Source: Mixophyes australis (taxonomy: Eukaryota; Chordata; Amphibia; Anura; Limnodynastidae). Taken from it: a DNA stretch of 64,000 bases. The position numbers were made by a program, and so were the translations under genes. The notes beneath the pieces are model-generated. The model did not search any database. It was not told where the DNA came from and saw only the letters and a list, made by a program, of their open reading frames with translations. Location: contig JAVHZZ010000008.1 of the NCBI GenBank assembly GCA_036250195.1, forward strand, positions 13,091,434-13,155,433, in the 5' to 3' direction. How positions within the stretch are numbered: position 1 is the first letter of the stretch; every line of letters starts with the position of its first letter. Of this stretch, positions 9,964 through 22,565 are shown piece by piece.

Positions 9964-11637
9964 GAGTGTAAATGAAAGACTGATCAAATTATGTTTCTTT
10001 TGCAATGTTTTACTGTATTCAGAACACCTATTGTATTGATTGATTGCTTGACACATTTATTTGTGTGTCAACTCCCCACTCCATTACAGAAAGCTGAGGC
10101 CTCTCACACATATTTTGACAATGTCCTAAAGGGATGGGATATAGTCATTTGAGCTGCTGTGATGCCATTGGCTCTGCTCCTGTGTATGAATCCACCAATG
10201 CACACAGTGCAGTTCTGCAAAGCAAGTCTGCAAGTCTGCCAGTCCTTGCCCACCTGTCTTGTTAGAGAAGCAGCTCTCTCCTAACATGGCAACCAACAAA
10301 GAAGTGAGAGAGAACAAGAAAGAGTATTTAGTTCATTATAAACTTATTTCAGGTATATTATTGAGCTCAGTAATAAACAGCCTTTGGTAAATAATTATGA
10401 CCAGTAGAGGCATAACTTGATGGTTAACAGCAGCACAAAGTTTTTCAGCCCAATCAACAATATGTCAGGTTGTAGTTTGGTATAGTCTGAGCATCTATCA
10501 ACCAAAGCACAGTGAGGCTTTTGCGAAATACAGTTAATTCATTCATCTATTTCTGATTTCAAGAACAATGAGATTGAGGTTGGGTACGAGAGGAAGAGAA
10601 AGATCCATATGGACTTTTAGCTTCAAAATCCAGTCTATTGTTTCCAAGGATTTGTTACATTGTCTAAAACTACCGGATGGAAACAAATTCTGTAATATTT
10701 TTTTTTCAGGTTTTCTATAGAATAATTGCAATCCATTTACGCGTTTATTTTGCTAAAGTATATTTTTTATATTTTCTTTGGCCTTATTTTTCTAAAATTT
10801 ATTTTCTCTGAAGACCTAAGCAGAATTCACTGTTATTCATTTATATTGCCAATATATCGCAACAGCTCCCCAGGAAGCTTAGCACTTTTCTGCTTACAAA
10901 TATTTCTATGTATTCTCTCGAGTCTTGTATGAAATCCGTACGGAAAAATGGGCTTCATTGACAAACATCAGAAAAACTTACTTTGTAAAGACTTAAATGA
11001 AATTTTTCCTCATAAATAATTTCTCCAACTACACATCCAATTCATGTTTCTCGATAAGGAAACTCGTTTCCAAGTGTGCTTGCAGTTTGCTATGAAACAT
11101 TGTCAGTGATTCAATCAATTATGGCAGAAGCAGGAAGATGGTCTGGCTGAGATGTAAGAATTGCCTTGTATCTCGCAGCCGACAAACAGAGATCCCAGGA
11201 ATTAAAAGAAGCATTTCATTTCTACATTTTTTAAGAGATACAAAGAAGGGAAACTAACGGAAATCCTCTTCAATGCGGGCTAAAGCCTGCGGATATGGAG
11301 GTTTTATAAGTCTTTTTTTAAGAATGGGCAAAGTTGTTTATAGAAGCATTGATACATCCAGGATTCTAACATTGAAATAATTTTGATTTAAAAGCATATT
11401 TCAGCAAAACACGGATGAAAATGCCAAATTTGCTTCCTTTCAAAGCAGTTTTTTAACACAGGAATGTGTCAGACATCATAAACTACCTTGTGTTATAAAA
11501 TATTAATACTTTGGAAAAGTTAAAAAACCGCTTAACTGAAAATGGAATTGTGGCTTCTATAAAAAATTATGATAATGCTCTAACGGGGGATATTTCTAGG
11601 CTAGTAGTAAGAACATTATCTTATTAGTTTTTGGGGG
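9964..11637. other. no recognisable feature
   Basis: About 1.7 kb of AT-rich sequence. No ORF shows a domain, no tandem repeat is present, and I could not find paired termini. Confidence 0.5.
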
Positions 11638-11807
11638 GGGGTTATAATTACTAAACTGCGGGTTTGGACAAGTGGAGATGTTGCCTATAGCAACCAATCA
11701 GACTCTAGTTATCATTTATTTGGTACATTCTACAAAATAAAAGCTAGAATCTGATTGGTTGGCAACATCTCCACTTTTTCAAACCCGCGGTTTAGTAAAT
11801 ATACCCC
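11638..11807. mobile_element. palindromic MITE, family M (copy 2)
   Basis: Same inverted halves as copy 1 (CAACCAATCAGACTCTAGTT against AAGCTAGAATCTGATTGG). Right end TAAATATACCCC followed by TTA. The left boundary runs into a G-run, so the target duplication cannot be confirmed. Confidence 0.7.
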
Positions 11808-12040
11808 TTAGATTGTGACTGTTTTGGAACGTTCAAAGATTATTTTTTTTTAATCATTAATGCTTGTTGGTGAATCTATTAATTATATAGTATTACATAT
11901 TGATGTACTGTGTAAACAGCCGCTTCTCTCTGCGCTCTGCTAAACATCTCATTGTAAATACATAACTTGTTTTATTTGTGGATTGCATTCTTTAATCAGC
12001 TAAAAAGAATAGCATGAGTTCCTGGCTAGATAATACACTC

Positions 12041-12270
12041 TGGGACTGATTCACTAAGGCACGCAAAACGAACATAAATTGTGTTTTTTTAAAAAACGCA
12101 CATTAATCGAGCATCGGCACAATCGTATTCAACAAGGAGCAAAACTGAAGGAATGTCTTTTGTTGAATACGGGTCTAGGTCCCCTCTGCTCAAACAAGAT
12201 ACTGCAAGATACGCCCAATTCATATGTAGGATATGCAGTCCTAAAAAAATCAATTACTGTCTCTTGTTAA
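12041..12270. repeat. fragment resembling repeat D / Harbinger end
   Basis: Begins GGGACTGATTCACTAAGGCA, a variant of the family H terminus, and goes on with CGCAAAACGAACATAAAT, the reverse complement of the type of end seen in repeat D near 42.7 kb. The other end was not identified; treat as a partial MITE. Confidence 0.4.
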
Positions 12271-12277
12271 TAATATA

Positions 12278-12565
12278 GGGCCTGATTCATTAAGGAACTT
12301 AGGCAATAAATTTCTTACTTAAGTCTCTTGGACAAAACCATGTTAAAATGAAAGGGTGGAAAATTAGTTTTCTATTTTGCACATAAGTTAAATACTGACT
12401 GTTTTTTCATGTAGCACACAAATACTTGATAGCTTATATGTACACTGAAATTTAAAATTGATATTTGTGTGCAACATGAAAAAACAGACAGTATTTAACT
12501 TATGTGCAAAATAGAAAACTAATTTTCCACCCTTTCATTTTAACATGGTTTAAATTACTTACTTA
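12278..12565. mobile_element. Harbinger-like MITE, family H, palindromic subfamily (copy 3, truncated)
   Basis: Left end GGGCCTGATTCATTAAGG follows TATA. The halves are inverted copies: TTGCACATAAGTTAAATACT against AGTATTTAACTTATGTGCAA. The right terminus is lost or diverged after the ACATGGTTTAAATTAC region. No coding capacity. Confidence 0.72.
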
Positions 12566-13282
12566 GAGCTTAACCCATAAACATTCAATTTAAGACACAA
12601 AAAAAATGTAACAAATAAAGCATGCCTATTCTAGTAATACCATATAAAGATATTACAACACTGAAACTGTACTGTATGCATATTGATGATTGCTGTATAA
12701 ATCACGCTTGTCAAAACAGCAATAAGATAAACTGCATTATCTGTATGGTCTCTTGCTGTATATAGGAAATAAAGGAAATGAAATCGAGACATACCATCAT
12801 TTATAATAATTGTGGTGTTTTTATTTGCTTGGTGTTTGCTGATATGAAGCTGTGAAGCTTCATATCAGTAATGAAGTTTACAACTACAGTTTTAGAGCAC
12901 TATACGACAAGAACACGAAAAAAGTTGTCCTACTTGTGTTCATCTTCTGTAGCGCAGTCTTACAGGAAACCCATGCTGCGAGACTGTCCATCACTTTATA
13001 GGGATCGGTGATCCCTTGTGAGCCGGTGGCCTGGCGCCCAGAGGCAGCATGCACTCAACCTTTTTGGATGTCTTTTTTTCAGTCTTAAATGAACAATTTT
13101 TGTTGGCTACTCACTTCTATTTTAAAGCCGTTAGAAGTCGTTCTCTAGAACCTCACACAGTAGTTTGTTATTTAATGCATGACTATGCAGATTAGCAATT
13201 AGTAAGTAGAAAAGAGGCGTAGCTGAAATGTAACAATTCTACTTGACTGTATGGAATATATTAAAGACAAATTAGCGTTACT
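12566..13282. other. no gene; one short perfect hairpin
   Basis: AT-rich sequence. At 12839-12868 there is a 13-bp perfect stem (CTGATATGAAGCT) with loop GTGA, possibly a remnant of a MITE. Nothing else recognised. Confidence 0.5.
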
Positions 13283-13287
13283 CAAAC

Positions 13288-13588
13288 CAGGGGCAAACGC
13301 AGGATTTGTAGAGGGGGGTTTCCACACCACGCCGCCAGTGGGCGTGACCAGCATGCATGGGGGCGTGGCTATAATATTAGACAGTGCTTGGCCGCTCTCC
13401 AACTCTTCCTATCCCCATAATATACATGGGCAATGCTGCGTGCACTACTGTATGGTGCACACAGCTCTCTCTTTTCAAGCAGAGCTGTGTGAAGCGGGGG
13501 CAGGGTCCAGCTGCCTCAATTATACAGTGTCCCAGGGTTGAAGTGGGGTTTCCAGGCACTAGGAAACCACCCCCTCTGTTTGCCTATG
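13288..13588 (+). mobile_element. family C element, 5-bp TSD (copy 1)
   Basis: Runs from CAGGGGCAAACGCAGGATTT to TCTGTTTGCCTATG. The ends form an imperfect inverted repeat (CAGGGGCAAAC / CATAGGCAAAC). Exact 5-bp flanking repeat CAAAC (13283-13287, 13589-13593). Non-coding, 301 bp. It includes a segment (about 13450-13515) that is missing from the shorter copies at 37.7 and 42.8 kb. Confidence 0.85.
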
Positions 13589-13593
13589 CAAAC

Positions 13594-13854
13594 CATTGGC
13601 AAGTGAAGTGTCTGTAAAGGTATATCCACAAAACACAACCAGCAAAAATACTGAAAAGAAATGAGCGAAAAACCTGCTTTTATTTTAATGTATTTGATGA
13701 ATATGAAATCTCTAAAGTTTCAGTGTATTGAGAAAAAATTATATATATATATTGTATATCTATCTATGGCACGCATTTGCACATACCTTGGTTTTGGCAT
13801 CACAATTTCTAAAAACACTACGCCATAGGCGCCTTTCCCTCCTGCTTTACATTA

Positions 13855-13896
<42 letters not shown>

Positions 13897-16800
13897 CAGA
13901 TCAACCAATTTACAGCAAATCCAATATTACACCAGTTATTAGATCTATCACAGTGTTGTGTATGACACATCGACAGGACAGTAAAATGAATAAAGCTGTA
14001 AACATATGATCATTTGAACGCAGGTGTGTAAATAACTGCTCAGATTTACCGCACCTCTCAGCATACACTATGGTAACTGCTTCCTCCAGCTAAGGACAGC
14101 AACCATACAACTCATTCGAGCCTGAGAAGGTGTTATCTTTCTGTGGGTCTGCTTAACAAATAAATTACACAACAAGAAAGGCCATTCATTATCAGGTAGA
14201 ATATTTTAACTGTGCGAGATGAAAAATGGAAAGCAAGGGGTTGGTCATACATCCGTGGGCAGTCAACAGTGGGAAATCTATTAGCTTGTACGTGTGCGAT
14301 TGAGGAAATCTGGGGGAAAATTAAACTTGCTGCATTAGCTGCCATAATTTATGTATGACATTGTGTAGCTGGTCTAACAGTAATCTGAAGACATTCAGTA
14401 GCTGACTTTGATTTATTGGTAAAAGTTGCAATGCGAATCAGTGGTCTTACGTAGAGTAACCAGGGTTTGTTCATGTAATGTCAAAAAATGTTCTCTAGAA
14501 CCTCATCCAGATAGCAGTGTTGTTCATCAACAAATTTGTTGAGTTGTTGAGCAGGAGAAAGTGTCCTTCGGGTCTCTTGTTAGATGTGCTTGTTTAAGGT
14601 CAGAGCACCTATGACACTCATTCTGTAAAGCTGGCTCCATGCAGATGGGTATAAAATGAAGTAGAAGGGTTTATAGCAAGCCGTAACATAATAACGATGA
14701 TATCGGCACAGAACCTTCAAGCTTGGCCAACTTCTGTGTCCATGTATTGGCGTTTGAAGTGGGGGAAGCGAACATGTAGACAATTTTGCAGAGAAGTGCA
14801 GAAAGTTGATTTTGTGGGATTTGAGTCTTTAATGATACTCATTTTGTGCATCTATTTTGGACTTTGAGATGTGCATTTCTATCTAGTGTAACAAAAAGCT
14901 TCACGCACAAAAATTCTACCAGTAATAAAGAGATGCCCCCTCATTCTCATGGATTAATTGGAAGTTAAGAAGATAAATTAAGCTAAAGCTAACAATGTTT
15001 TAGAAGATAATTTGATAACTTTAATTCAATGAAAGGGCTGGTACTAAAGTGAGAGGAGGAATGCACATTATACCTCTTTGTTTATCGAGGTCCATTAAAG
15101 GTTGCAGAGGCCTACCGAGTGGAGAGTAGACATGCACCTTAACGTGCGCTGGGACTGTAGTTGTACAAAATCAAGGAATGTTGCGTTGCGCATTCCGTGC
15201 ACTTTATCAATGACCAACTGGCACAGACAATAATACCACTCGCCCCGACAAATGCTGAATCAACAGATCCATATGACTTATGTGTGACCAGGGCTACCAA
15301 AACAAAACTCAGGCCCCATTGTGGCTGATTATATTGGACCGCTCAGTACCACCATTCCTAGGCTGCATGTATAGCACCCAGAGTAGGAGTGGTGGTACTG
15401 TGAACGCTCACTTTCCCACACCCACAATGTGTCCATGGGCCAACCATAATTGTCACCATTGAGCCACCTTTGGACCTATCAGTGGTGTCCTACAGCGCAT
15501 CTAACACCCAGAGCATATGCTCCACCTCCTACGCCCACGTGTGCAGGAATTTGCAGAGTAAGGGGTTTTGGACTATTAAATGAGCCTTCTCTATTACCTA
15601 GATTTTGAGCTATGACAATCAGGGAAAACCAGTAAAACACAAAAGGCACGTCACAGCAAAAATATAATGTTCCGTCATTAATGTGAGTGATTTCAGAATG
15701 TGGAAGATTGTCAATATCCCCGATTAGGAAGGGTGATTATTGTGCAGTATAGCAATGATCCAAGGAAGCTAAGAGTAGAATGTCACAGCTTGTGATAATA
15801 CACTGACATATCCAGACAGGAGCTGTTATATCCTAGAATCCACATTTATTTAGACATGATAAAGGAGCAGCATGCAAACCGCACAGAGATCAGTAACAGT
15901 ATCAAAAGGAAAACAGATCTGCAGCTGCTGATAGGGTATTGGAAGGTTTTTGAATACTTAAGATAAAGGATCATAGTCTAATCACAAAAGATGGTTTAAT
16001 ATTGACTGAAGAAAAATACATCACTTGAATCTATTGAAGTTTTGAGAATATATATTTTTCCCTTGGTAGAATTCATATTTCTCTAAAACATGGGGCGTTT
16101 TAGAGAATGGCTAGAGTAGCTGAGAGAGTTGATATTAGATCACTACTAGAGGTGAGTGAGGGTGCAATAAAATTCCACGTTAATCAGACTTTGCAAAGGC
16201 GGAAGTTTCAAGAGAGGCGATATTACAATCTTCAAGTCCACTTTTGCTTCACCGTCCTGACGATTGAAATTCCACACTGTAGGGTTCACGTACAGTTGGA
16301 GGCTATTTCTATCTAAAACGCAGATGAAAATTGCATCCAAAACAAGACACATTTTACACAAGTGTGTTGAGCCAGATGCATCTAAAGTAATCATCATCGT
16401 TATCAGTTTGTAGCTTAAACCAGTAGTTGAGCATCCGCAAGTGTCCCGTCTCCTGACAAGTGCATGTGCTTCTGAGTCTCAGTCTACATAAGTTGCATTT
16501 GTTCCAATTTGCGCACTTACAGGACCCCTCCTTTCCCTGTTCCGCCTCTTCAGTCTCAAGCGCAAGATGCGACTCCATCTACATATGGCTGCAACCATAA
16601 CTAGGGCTCTGTGGGCATGCACAGAAGTAAAATGCGTATTGTAAGGAATCATGGCAAAATGTGGAGGTTCTGCAGGTTCTGCAAATGGATTATGATTTAT
16701 GGACATTTGGACTTAGCAAGACCAATATAGAGTCACAGCCAGAGAATAGTCAGTCTGGCCAGAGTCAGGAATCTGGAGCAGACAGTTACACGTCTGACAG

Positions 16801-17070
16801 ATTGTTAGTGAGTCAGGAGTCAATACAAGGTGACAACAAACTTAAAGAGGACACAGACACTACAAAGGATATCAGGGAAGCTTGAGGCTGTCACCCAATC
16901 CACTATTTGACAACAGAGTTCTGGTCACTGTCTGATCTTGGGCTTAGAGCAGCCACTTTTCCCCTCAGTTTCTTGGATACCTCTAGAACTTGGAATAGTA
17001 TAAGGTACATCAAAACTGAGGATGACAGAGCCCGGCGGTGAAACAACGGGAAGTAGCAACAAAATCAGAA
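13594..17070. other. no gene; one (GT)n microsatellite
   Basis: About 3.5 kb with no supported gene. A (TG)n run occupies 13857-13893. The stretch 16100-16700 is less AT-rich but I could not delimit an element in it. The short ORFs near 16.1-16.9 kb lack any known motif. Confidence 0.5.
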
Positions 17071-17075
17071 CAAGG

Positions 17076-18052
17076 TGTAAGGTACTTCTTGTGGTGGCGA
17101 TTGCTCCGGCGCTATACTTCCGGGTAGCGCTGCCGGGATCATGTGACCTGAGAGGTGGGGAATTCAAACCTCCCCGCTACTTAGGCTTCATTCTGACACT
17201 CTCCTGTGTCAGAGCAGCAAGTGTGCTTCACATCTGGTTGCTGCTGATCCCTGTGCTTTCCCTGTGCACTTCTCCTTGTGAAATCTGGCTGACTTTCTGT
17301 GTACCGACCCGGCTTGTCTGATTAACCCTGCATCTGCTGAACCCCTGGCAACACGCACTGGCTGATATTCTGTGTACCAACCCGGCTTGTCTGATTAACC
17401 CTTCACCTGCTGAACCGCTGGCAACACGCACTGGCTGATATTCTGTGTACCAACCCGGCTTGTCTGATTAACCCTGCATCTGCTGAACCCCTGGCAACAC
17501 GCACTGGCTGATATTCTGTGTATCGACCCGGCTTGTCTGATTAACCCTTCACCTGCTGAACCCCTGGCAACACGCACTGGCTGATATTCTGTGTATCGAC
17601 CCGGCTTGTCTGATTAACCCTTCACCTGCTGAACCGCTGGCAACACGCACTGGCTGATATTCTGTGTATCGACCCGGCTTGTCTGATTAACCCTGCATCT
17701 GCTGAACCCCTGGCAACACGCACTGGCTGACCTTCTGTGCACCGACCCGGCTACAGTTCCTAACTCCTCTCGTATTTGCCTCCTCGTGCCTCTCTACTGG
17801 ACAGCAAGGTACGTCTGGCTTCCACTTCTATGCAGATAATCTGCTAATTACCCAGCTTTACTGTGTTCCCCGAACTGTTCACCCTCCAGCTACCCCTCTA
17901 CCACGCCGGTGGGCTAACCTAGGGTCCGCGACCTGCGGGCCTCTGGCAGCTAAAACCATCCCGCCTTGCGGCGGTTCTTGGAGAAAACCGGGGGGCCCGT
18001 TAGAAGGCCAGTGCCAATACCGGCTGGTAGTTGTCTCCGGTGAGACGTAACA
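17076..18052. mobile_element. solo LTR (family L, copy 1) with internal tandem array
   Basis: Begins TGTAAGG and ends GTAACA, with an exact 5-bp duplication CAAGG (17071-17075, 18053-18057). This is the signature of an LTR left by recombination between the two LTRs of a retrotransposon. It aligns with the LTR at 52094-52605 at both ends: ACTTCCGGGTA and GGGGAATTCAAA near the start, CATCCCGC and GGCGGTTCTTGG near the end. Its greater length comes from the 73-bp array. No internal (gag/pol) sequence remains. Gypsy-like or other LTR class cannot be decided without internal sequence. Confidence 0.82.
17285..17752. repeat. 73-bp minisatellite inside the LTR, about 6.4 copies
   Basis: Each unit starts CTGGCTGATATTCTGTGTA and contains GACCCGGCTTGTCTGATTAA. 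The spacing of GCTGATA between successive units is 73 bp (17361, 17434, 17507). Units differ by few substitutions (TGCATC versus TTCACC; CCCCTGG versus CCGCTGG), so the expansion is recent relative to the LTR. The sister LTR has only a degenerate 1-2 copies. Confidence 0.9.
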
Positions 18053-18057
18053 CAAGG

Positions 18058-19939
18058 TAGACACAGGCTAAACAATGGTGAGGGGGAAAACAGGTTACAC
18101 TAACCGTAGACTAATACTAAGACAGAAGGCACCTGGGGACAGACTGCGAGAAGGACTGAGAATAACACAATGATGCAGCAAGTTCAGCGCCGAGGATCCA
18201 CAGATATGCTGGACACTGGCAGAAGACACAAAAAGCTTCAGCAACATTTTATCAAGCCTTATATACTCATGGCGTTTACTGGGACCTTAGTACACCTGGG
18301 CTCGATAAGGACACATACACAGGATGAAGAGACAATGCTCACAACAAAAGAACATAGAGAGAAATAACACAGCACTTGCTCCGGTAGACTAGAGGCTAAG
18401 GAGCAGTCAGTATAACAGAGGACCTAGATTCAAATCCCCAGCTGAAACCTCGAGAGTGACAATTGTAGTAGAGACCGGTAGTCCTTCCTCAATGCTTTCA
18501 TACCTACAATCAGATAACTACCACCAGAGGGACCTCATGCCGATGCACACACCAATCACAATGCGCTTTGTCCTGCAATGACAGAGTAGAGTAAAAGTAG
18601 GTGATAATTGTAATAGTGGAACTCTGGGGAAGGGAGCTGTGTCTGGGGAGTCCCCAGAAGCTGTACAAATGTCCTTTTACAGACCCCTGATAGTGCATGC
18701 CTAATAGCCAAGAGCTAGAATCAAACAAACAAGTCCTACACCATCTTAATGCTATTGCGTGGTTATCTGACTAATATTAAATACAGATTTTGCTTTCGTC
18801 TTTTGTGCAAAGCAGCATCTCTCATCGCTCTCTCGTTTTAAATCCCGTCGCTGGTGGGTGAGCAGCGTAGGAAGCATTTATTGCAAAAAAATAAATAAAT
18901 AAATAAATAAATGCACTACCCTCAGTACCATAGTCCCAGCACGGAGATAACTATAAAACAGAGGGAATTTGTAATTAGAGCTAATTGCAACCTTTATTGC
19001 ATTTTTATGAAGAGATCATTTATAATAAGATTGTTCAAGGTGGAAATCCCCTTTGAGTTAGGTTACGTTCTCACGGGCAGTTTAACATCTGCCTATTGTG
19101 CTTACCCTACGCCGAGTTCATGGAAAGGTGAACACAGCAGAAGAGCTAATACTATTTCTGTACTCACAGTAGCTTAATATATGCCGGATGGACCAGAGAC
19201 AATGCTTAGGTTGAAAAGACCTGTGTGTGTTTTTTTTCGGGGGTTGGTTGTAAGCAAAAGCCATATAAAAATATATATATATATATAAAAGTAAAATAGG
19301 AGATAAAAGATAACAAAAATCTTCAGAAATGCTCATATAAGTAAATTATCTATATATATATAGAGCGAGCACAGACAATGATTGCTTGGAGCTGCCCGCT
19401 GGATCCTTTGTAAGCACAAAGTTCTGCATTTATTCACAGGAGAAAGAACGAGGAAAAAGTCAAAAAAACCTATTTGAACGAGGAAATAAAATCTGATGAA
19501 CTGGATGTCAGAACATGACAACTTGTGGATTTGTGAACCACCGTTCTCTGAGGTTAGTACAAGTGACATTATAATCATCTCTATGGATTGTTATTCACAG
19601 TTTCTACTTTCTTTGACAGATCGACTCTGAAACTCACCGGAGCAGAGCGAGAGAGAGAGAGAGAGAGAGAGAGGAGAGGTTTGTAGACACATCCTCTTAT
19701 AAATGGGAAAAGAGGGAATATCCGGAAGACAAATCATTCACGAGTCTTAAGGACCGTTGGATAGTGTTTGGACAGGTTACAGCAGATCATGCAAACTATA
19801 AGTCAGTGTTTTCAATCATCCTTGTTTTTTTAAAATTGAGCTTGTAGGTTTTGGAAGGGCAAGCTTGAAACGTGCCGGAGGCAGAAGAGAAGGGTCTTAT
19901 TTTTTTAATATGCTTTCGCAGGTAACTTCTCGTAAATCC
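18058..19939. other. no gene; two microsatellites
   Basis: Contains an (AAAT)n run at about 18888-18912 and a (GA)n run at about 19648-19675. No ORF with recognisable domain. Sequence flanking the solo LTR shows no retroviral coding remnants. Confidence 0.5.
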
Positions 19940-19942
19940 TTT

Positions 19943-20261
19943 GGGCTTGATTCATTAAGGAAAAGAGAGCAAAAAAATGGAGTAACTTTGCACCTTGGCA
20001 AAACCATGTTGCATTGGAGGGAGAGGCAATTTTAAAATGTGTGGACAGATTTATAGTTGGGGTAGGACATGTTCTAGATCAACTTTACATTTCAGTGTAA
20101 AAATAAAGCTATCAAGTATTTGTGTGCTACTTGAAAAAACAGCCAGTTTTTATCTTATGTGCAAAATAGTAAACTAATTTGCACCCCTTGCATTGTAACA
20201 TGGTTTTGTCCAGGAGAAACATACTAATTTTTTTGCCTACTTTTCTTAATCAATCAGGTCC
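19943..20261. mobile_element. Harbinger-like MITE, family H (copy 4)
   Basis: GGGCTTGATTCATTAAGG at the left, TTAATCAATCAGGTCC at the right, flanked by TTT (19940-19942, 20262-20264). Non-palindromic subfamily with the GTGTGGACAGATTTATAG block. Confidence 0.72.
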
Positions 20262-20264
20262 TTT

Positions 20265-21340
20265 ATGAACAAAGGTCATTGGAGTAATACTGTTACCCAT
20301 CTTAGAACATTAGACTGACCAGATGGTGGCCCTCTAACAGAGTCCTGCAGCCTAAATTGACAGCTGTATTCTAAACACTAGAAAAACATGTTGATGTTGA
20401 GTCTCAAAAATCTCATATCCAAAATGTAAATCTCAGAAATAAAAAAGTAAATGTTAAATCTGATGAAAATATTTCCTGAATGTATATATATGTAGAGTGC
20501 TCAGTGGGTTTGCGCTATTCCAATGTGTCAGAGTTACAACAGACAGAGATTACACAGCACGTAAAGTATAATATAGTTAAATATAACTGATTACTGCCAG
20601 AAGGGAAAATGGTTGCTAGGCAATATATGTTCATTTGTTACCTGTGACCCTTGTTGTTTCTCTGCGTGTGATACAGACAAGTTATGCTGTTATTTTTCTC
20701 CTCTGTATTCTGAACAAAGCTATGTTTTTGTTCCCCAAGTGTGTCCATCTATTCTCATTTGGAAAGAAACTGAACTTGCAGATCAGTATTCAAACACAAA
20801 GTCAGACTTCTGCGAGGAGAGTGGTCTGTTCATGGTATTGCAGGCTCAATGACTTAGGCAGCTGAGAGTGATGGACAGAGTGTGCTGCTCTACCGGGACA
20901 TGTCAATGGGCAGGGCCGACGGAACGCGCTGAGCCCGGTAAGCTTGGCGTATTGCCCGCTGGCCCATGCTGAATTTTTTTTTTCCAGTTCTGGCGCCTTC
21001 TCCCTTAGCCTCCGGGTCCCTGCTCTGAAGAGAGCAGGAATCAGAAAATTAATTTGGGTGTTCTCGCATTGCACTCCATTTTGAACACAGCTTGAGAAAT
21101 TTGTTTGTATGGTCTAATACCCTGTATGTGTGCGTTTGTTGGGAGTGACAACCAATGTACTCAGCTGGTTTATGGGCCTGTCTCCCAAATCACTTGAGAA
21201 ACTAACAAGGCCCTTGGATCACATTCACTAATAGACATCAATAAAAGTTCAAATAAAGTTTTCTCACATAAAATTGGCTGATTCGCTGTTTGCAATCGAA
21301 AACAGCCAATCACAAGCAGTACACTAGTGCAGGAGACAGT
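20265..21340. other. no recognisable feature
   Basis: No supported gene. The region 20850-21070 is GC-richer and may be part of an old element, but no termini were found. Confidence 0.5.
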
Positions 21341-21414
21341 CATCATCATCATCAATCATCATAATCAATCATCATCATCATCATCAATCGTCACCAATCA
21401 TCATCCATCATCAT
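21341..21414. repeat. (ATC)n-rich microsatellite
   Basis: Runs of CATCATCATCATC alternating with AATCATCATAATC, likely seeded by a GAT-repeat retroelement tail. Confidence 0.8.
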
Positions 21415-21594
21415 TTCCACCTGCCCCTGACAGCAAATGGTATCAACTTCATCACAGTGAATTAGTTAACATAGTCCACCAGGTTATCCAGCAAATCACC
21501 ATTAGCAAACAAATGTACTTGTTTCTGAAAGTTAAAAATCCTAAGGACCACTCAGTGACTTAAGTCACCACTTTTAGGAATAAGGGGCCTGATT

Positions 21595-21817
21595 CATTAG
21601 TGACCTTATCTTATGCAAAAGTTAAGATGCTTATTTTTAAGAAGAATCAGGGAGATAAGAGTGAAGTGAAGTTAAGATGGATTTTCATCTTAACTTAAGA
21701 AATTCTTCACCTACGCAGTGGATTTTGCTTCTTATCTCCCTTTTCTGAGCATTCACAGAGTGGATTGCTTAAGATAAGCAAAAAAACGGCAGATAAGATC
21801 ACTAATGAATCAGGCCC
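21595..21817. mobile_element. Harbinger-like MITE, family H2
   Basis: GGGCCTGATTCATTAGTGAC at the left and its inverse GATCACTAATGAATCAGGCCC (shortened here) at the right. Exact 3-bp duplication AAG (21592-21594, 21818-21820). The interior (GTTAAGATGGATTTTCATCT) is itself a hairpin and is unrelated to family H apart from the outermost 16 bases. Confidence 0.78.
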
Positions 21818-22051
21818 AAGGTCCCTAACTAGAAAAAAATCAGTTCATTTTTTTCCTTGTAAGGTTATGTGTGATTTCCTATACCCCGGACACTTTGGAT
21901 TTCTGCAATCTATTGAAGAAATGTCTAGAATCGGGAATGCTACCTGTCCGTTTCAGTGAGGAAGCTTTGTACTGAAGTGTACCCTCGTGTCAGGGGTTAG
22001 ACACAGCCCAGTTCTTCCTAGAGGAGGGAACCAGTGATTTGGACCCACATA

Positions 22052-22562
22052 GGGGTCTATGCATTAATAAGATGCGGTACAGCTAAATATGCATCGCTGC
22101 AAACCACAGCGATGCATATTCAGGTACCACTAAGATGCACCATGCCGTGGCTACACTAGGAGCCCCAGCGAAGTGACCCCTATGATGCTCTTTTTACTAT
22201 TTACCGGTAGCGATAGGAGAAAGTGCTGTGCGCATGCGCATGCGCTTCCACTGTACTGGATTCTGCGAAGCCGAAGAGGCTTCAGCAGAATCCCATAGGT
22301 AATGACAGGTAACGCCATCTCAGGATGTCGTTATCTGTCTGCGCAATGCACAGCTTATGAAAGCTTGATGCATTGCAGAACAACGCAGTCCCCATAGTAA
22401 TCTTTGGGGACTGCAATACTGAACGGTATTTGCCTAAATGGAGGAGATTTCTGTGAAATCTCCTCCGAAAGGCTTTTACTGCATAGCAAAAATACTTAAA
22501 AGATGCGGAAATTACTGTTTCCGCATCTTTTAAGTGTTGAAAATGCTTGATGCATAGACCCC
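22052..22562. mobile_element. MITE with GGGGTCTATGCAT ends
   Basis: Ends GGGGTCTATGCATTAAT and TTGATGCATAGACCCC are inverted repeats, flanked by ATA on both sides (22049-22051, 22563-22565). 511 bp, internal GCATCGCTG/CAGCGATGC hairpin near 22090. The 97-residue minus-strand ORF inside has no recognisable family. Harbinger-like by target duplication. Confidence 0.75.
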
Positions 22563-22565
22563 ATA

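Noticed and set aside
17076..18052. Full LTR retrotransposon or endogenous retrovirus
   Set aside because: Only one LTR with a target duplication on both sides; no internal coding region in the window belongs to it.
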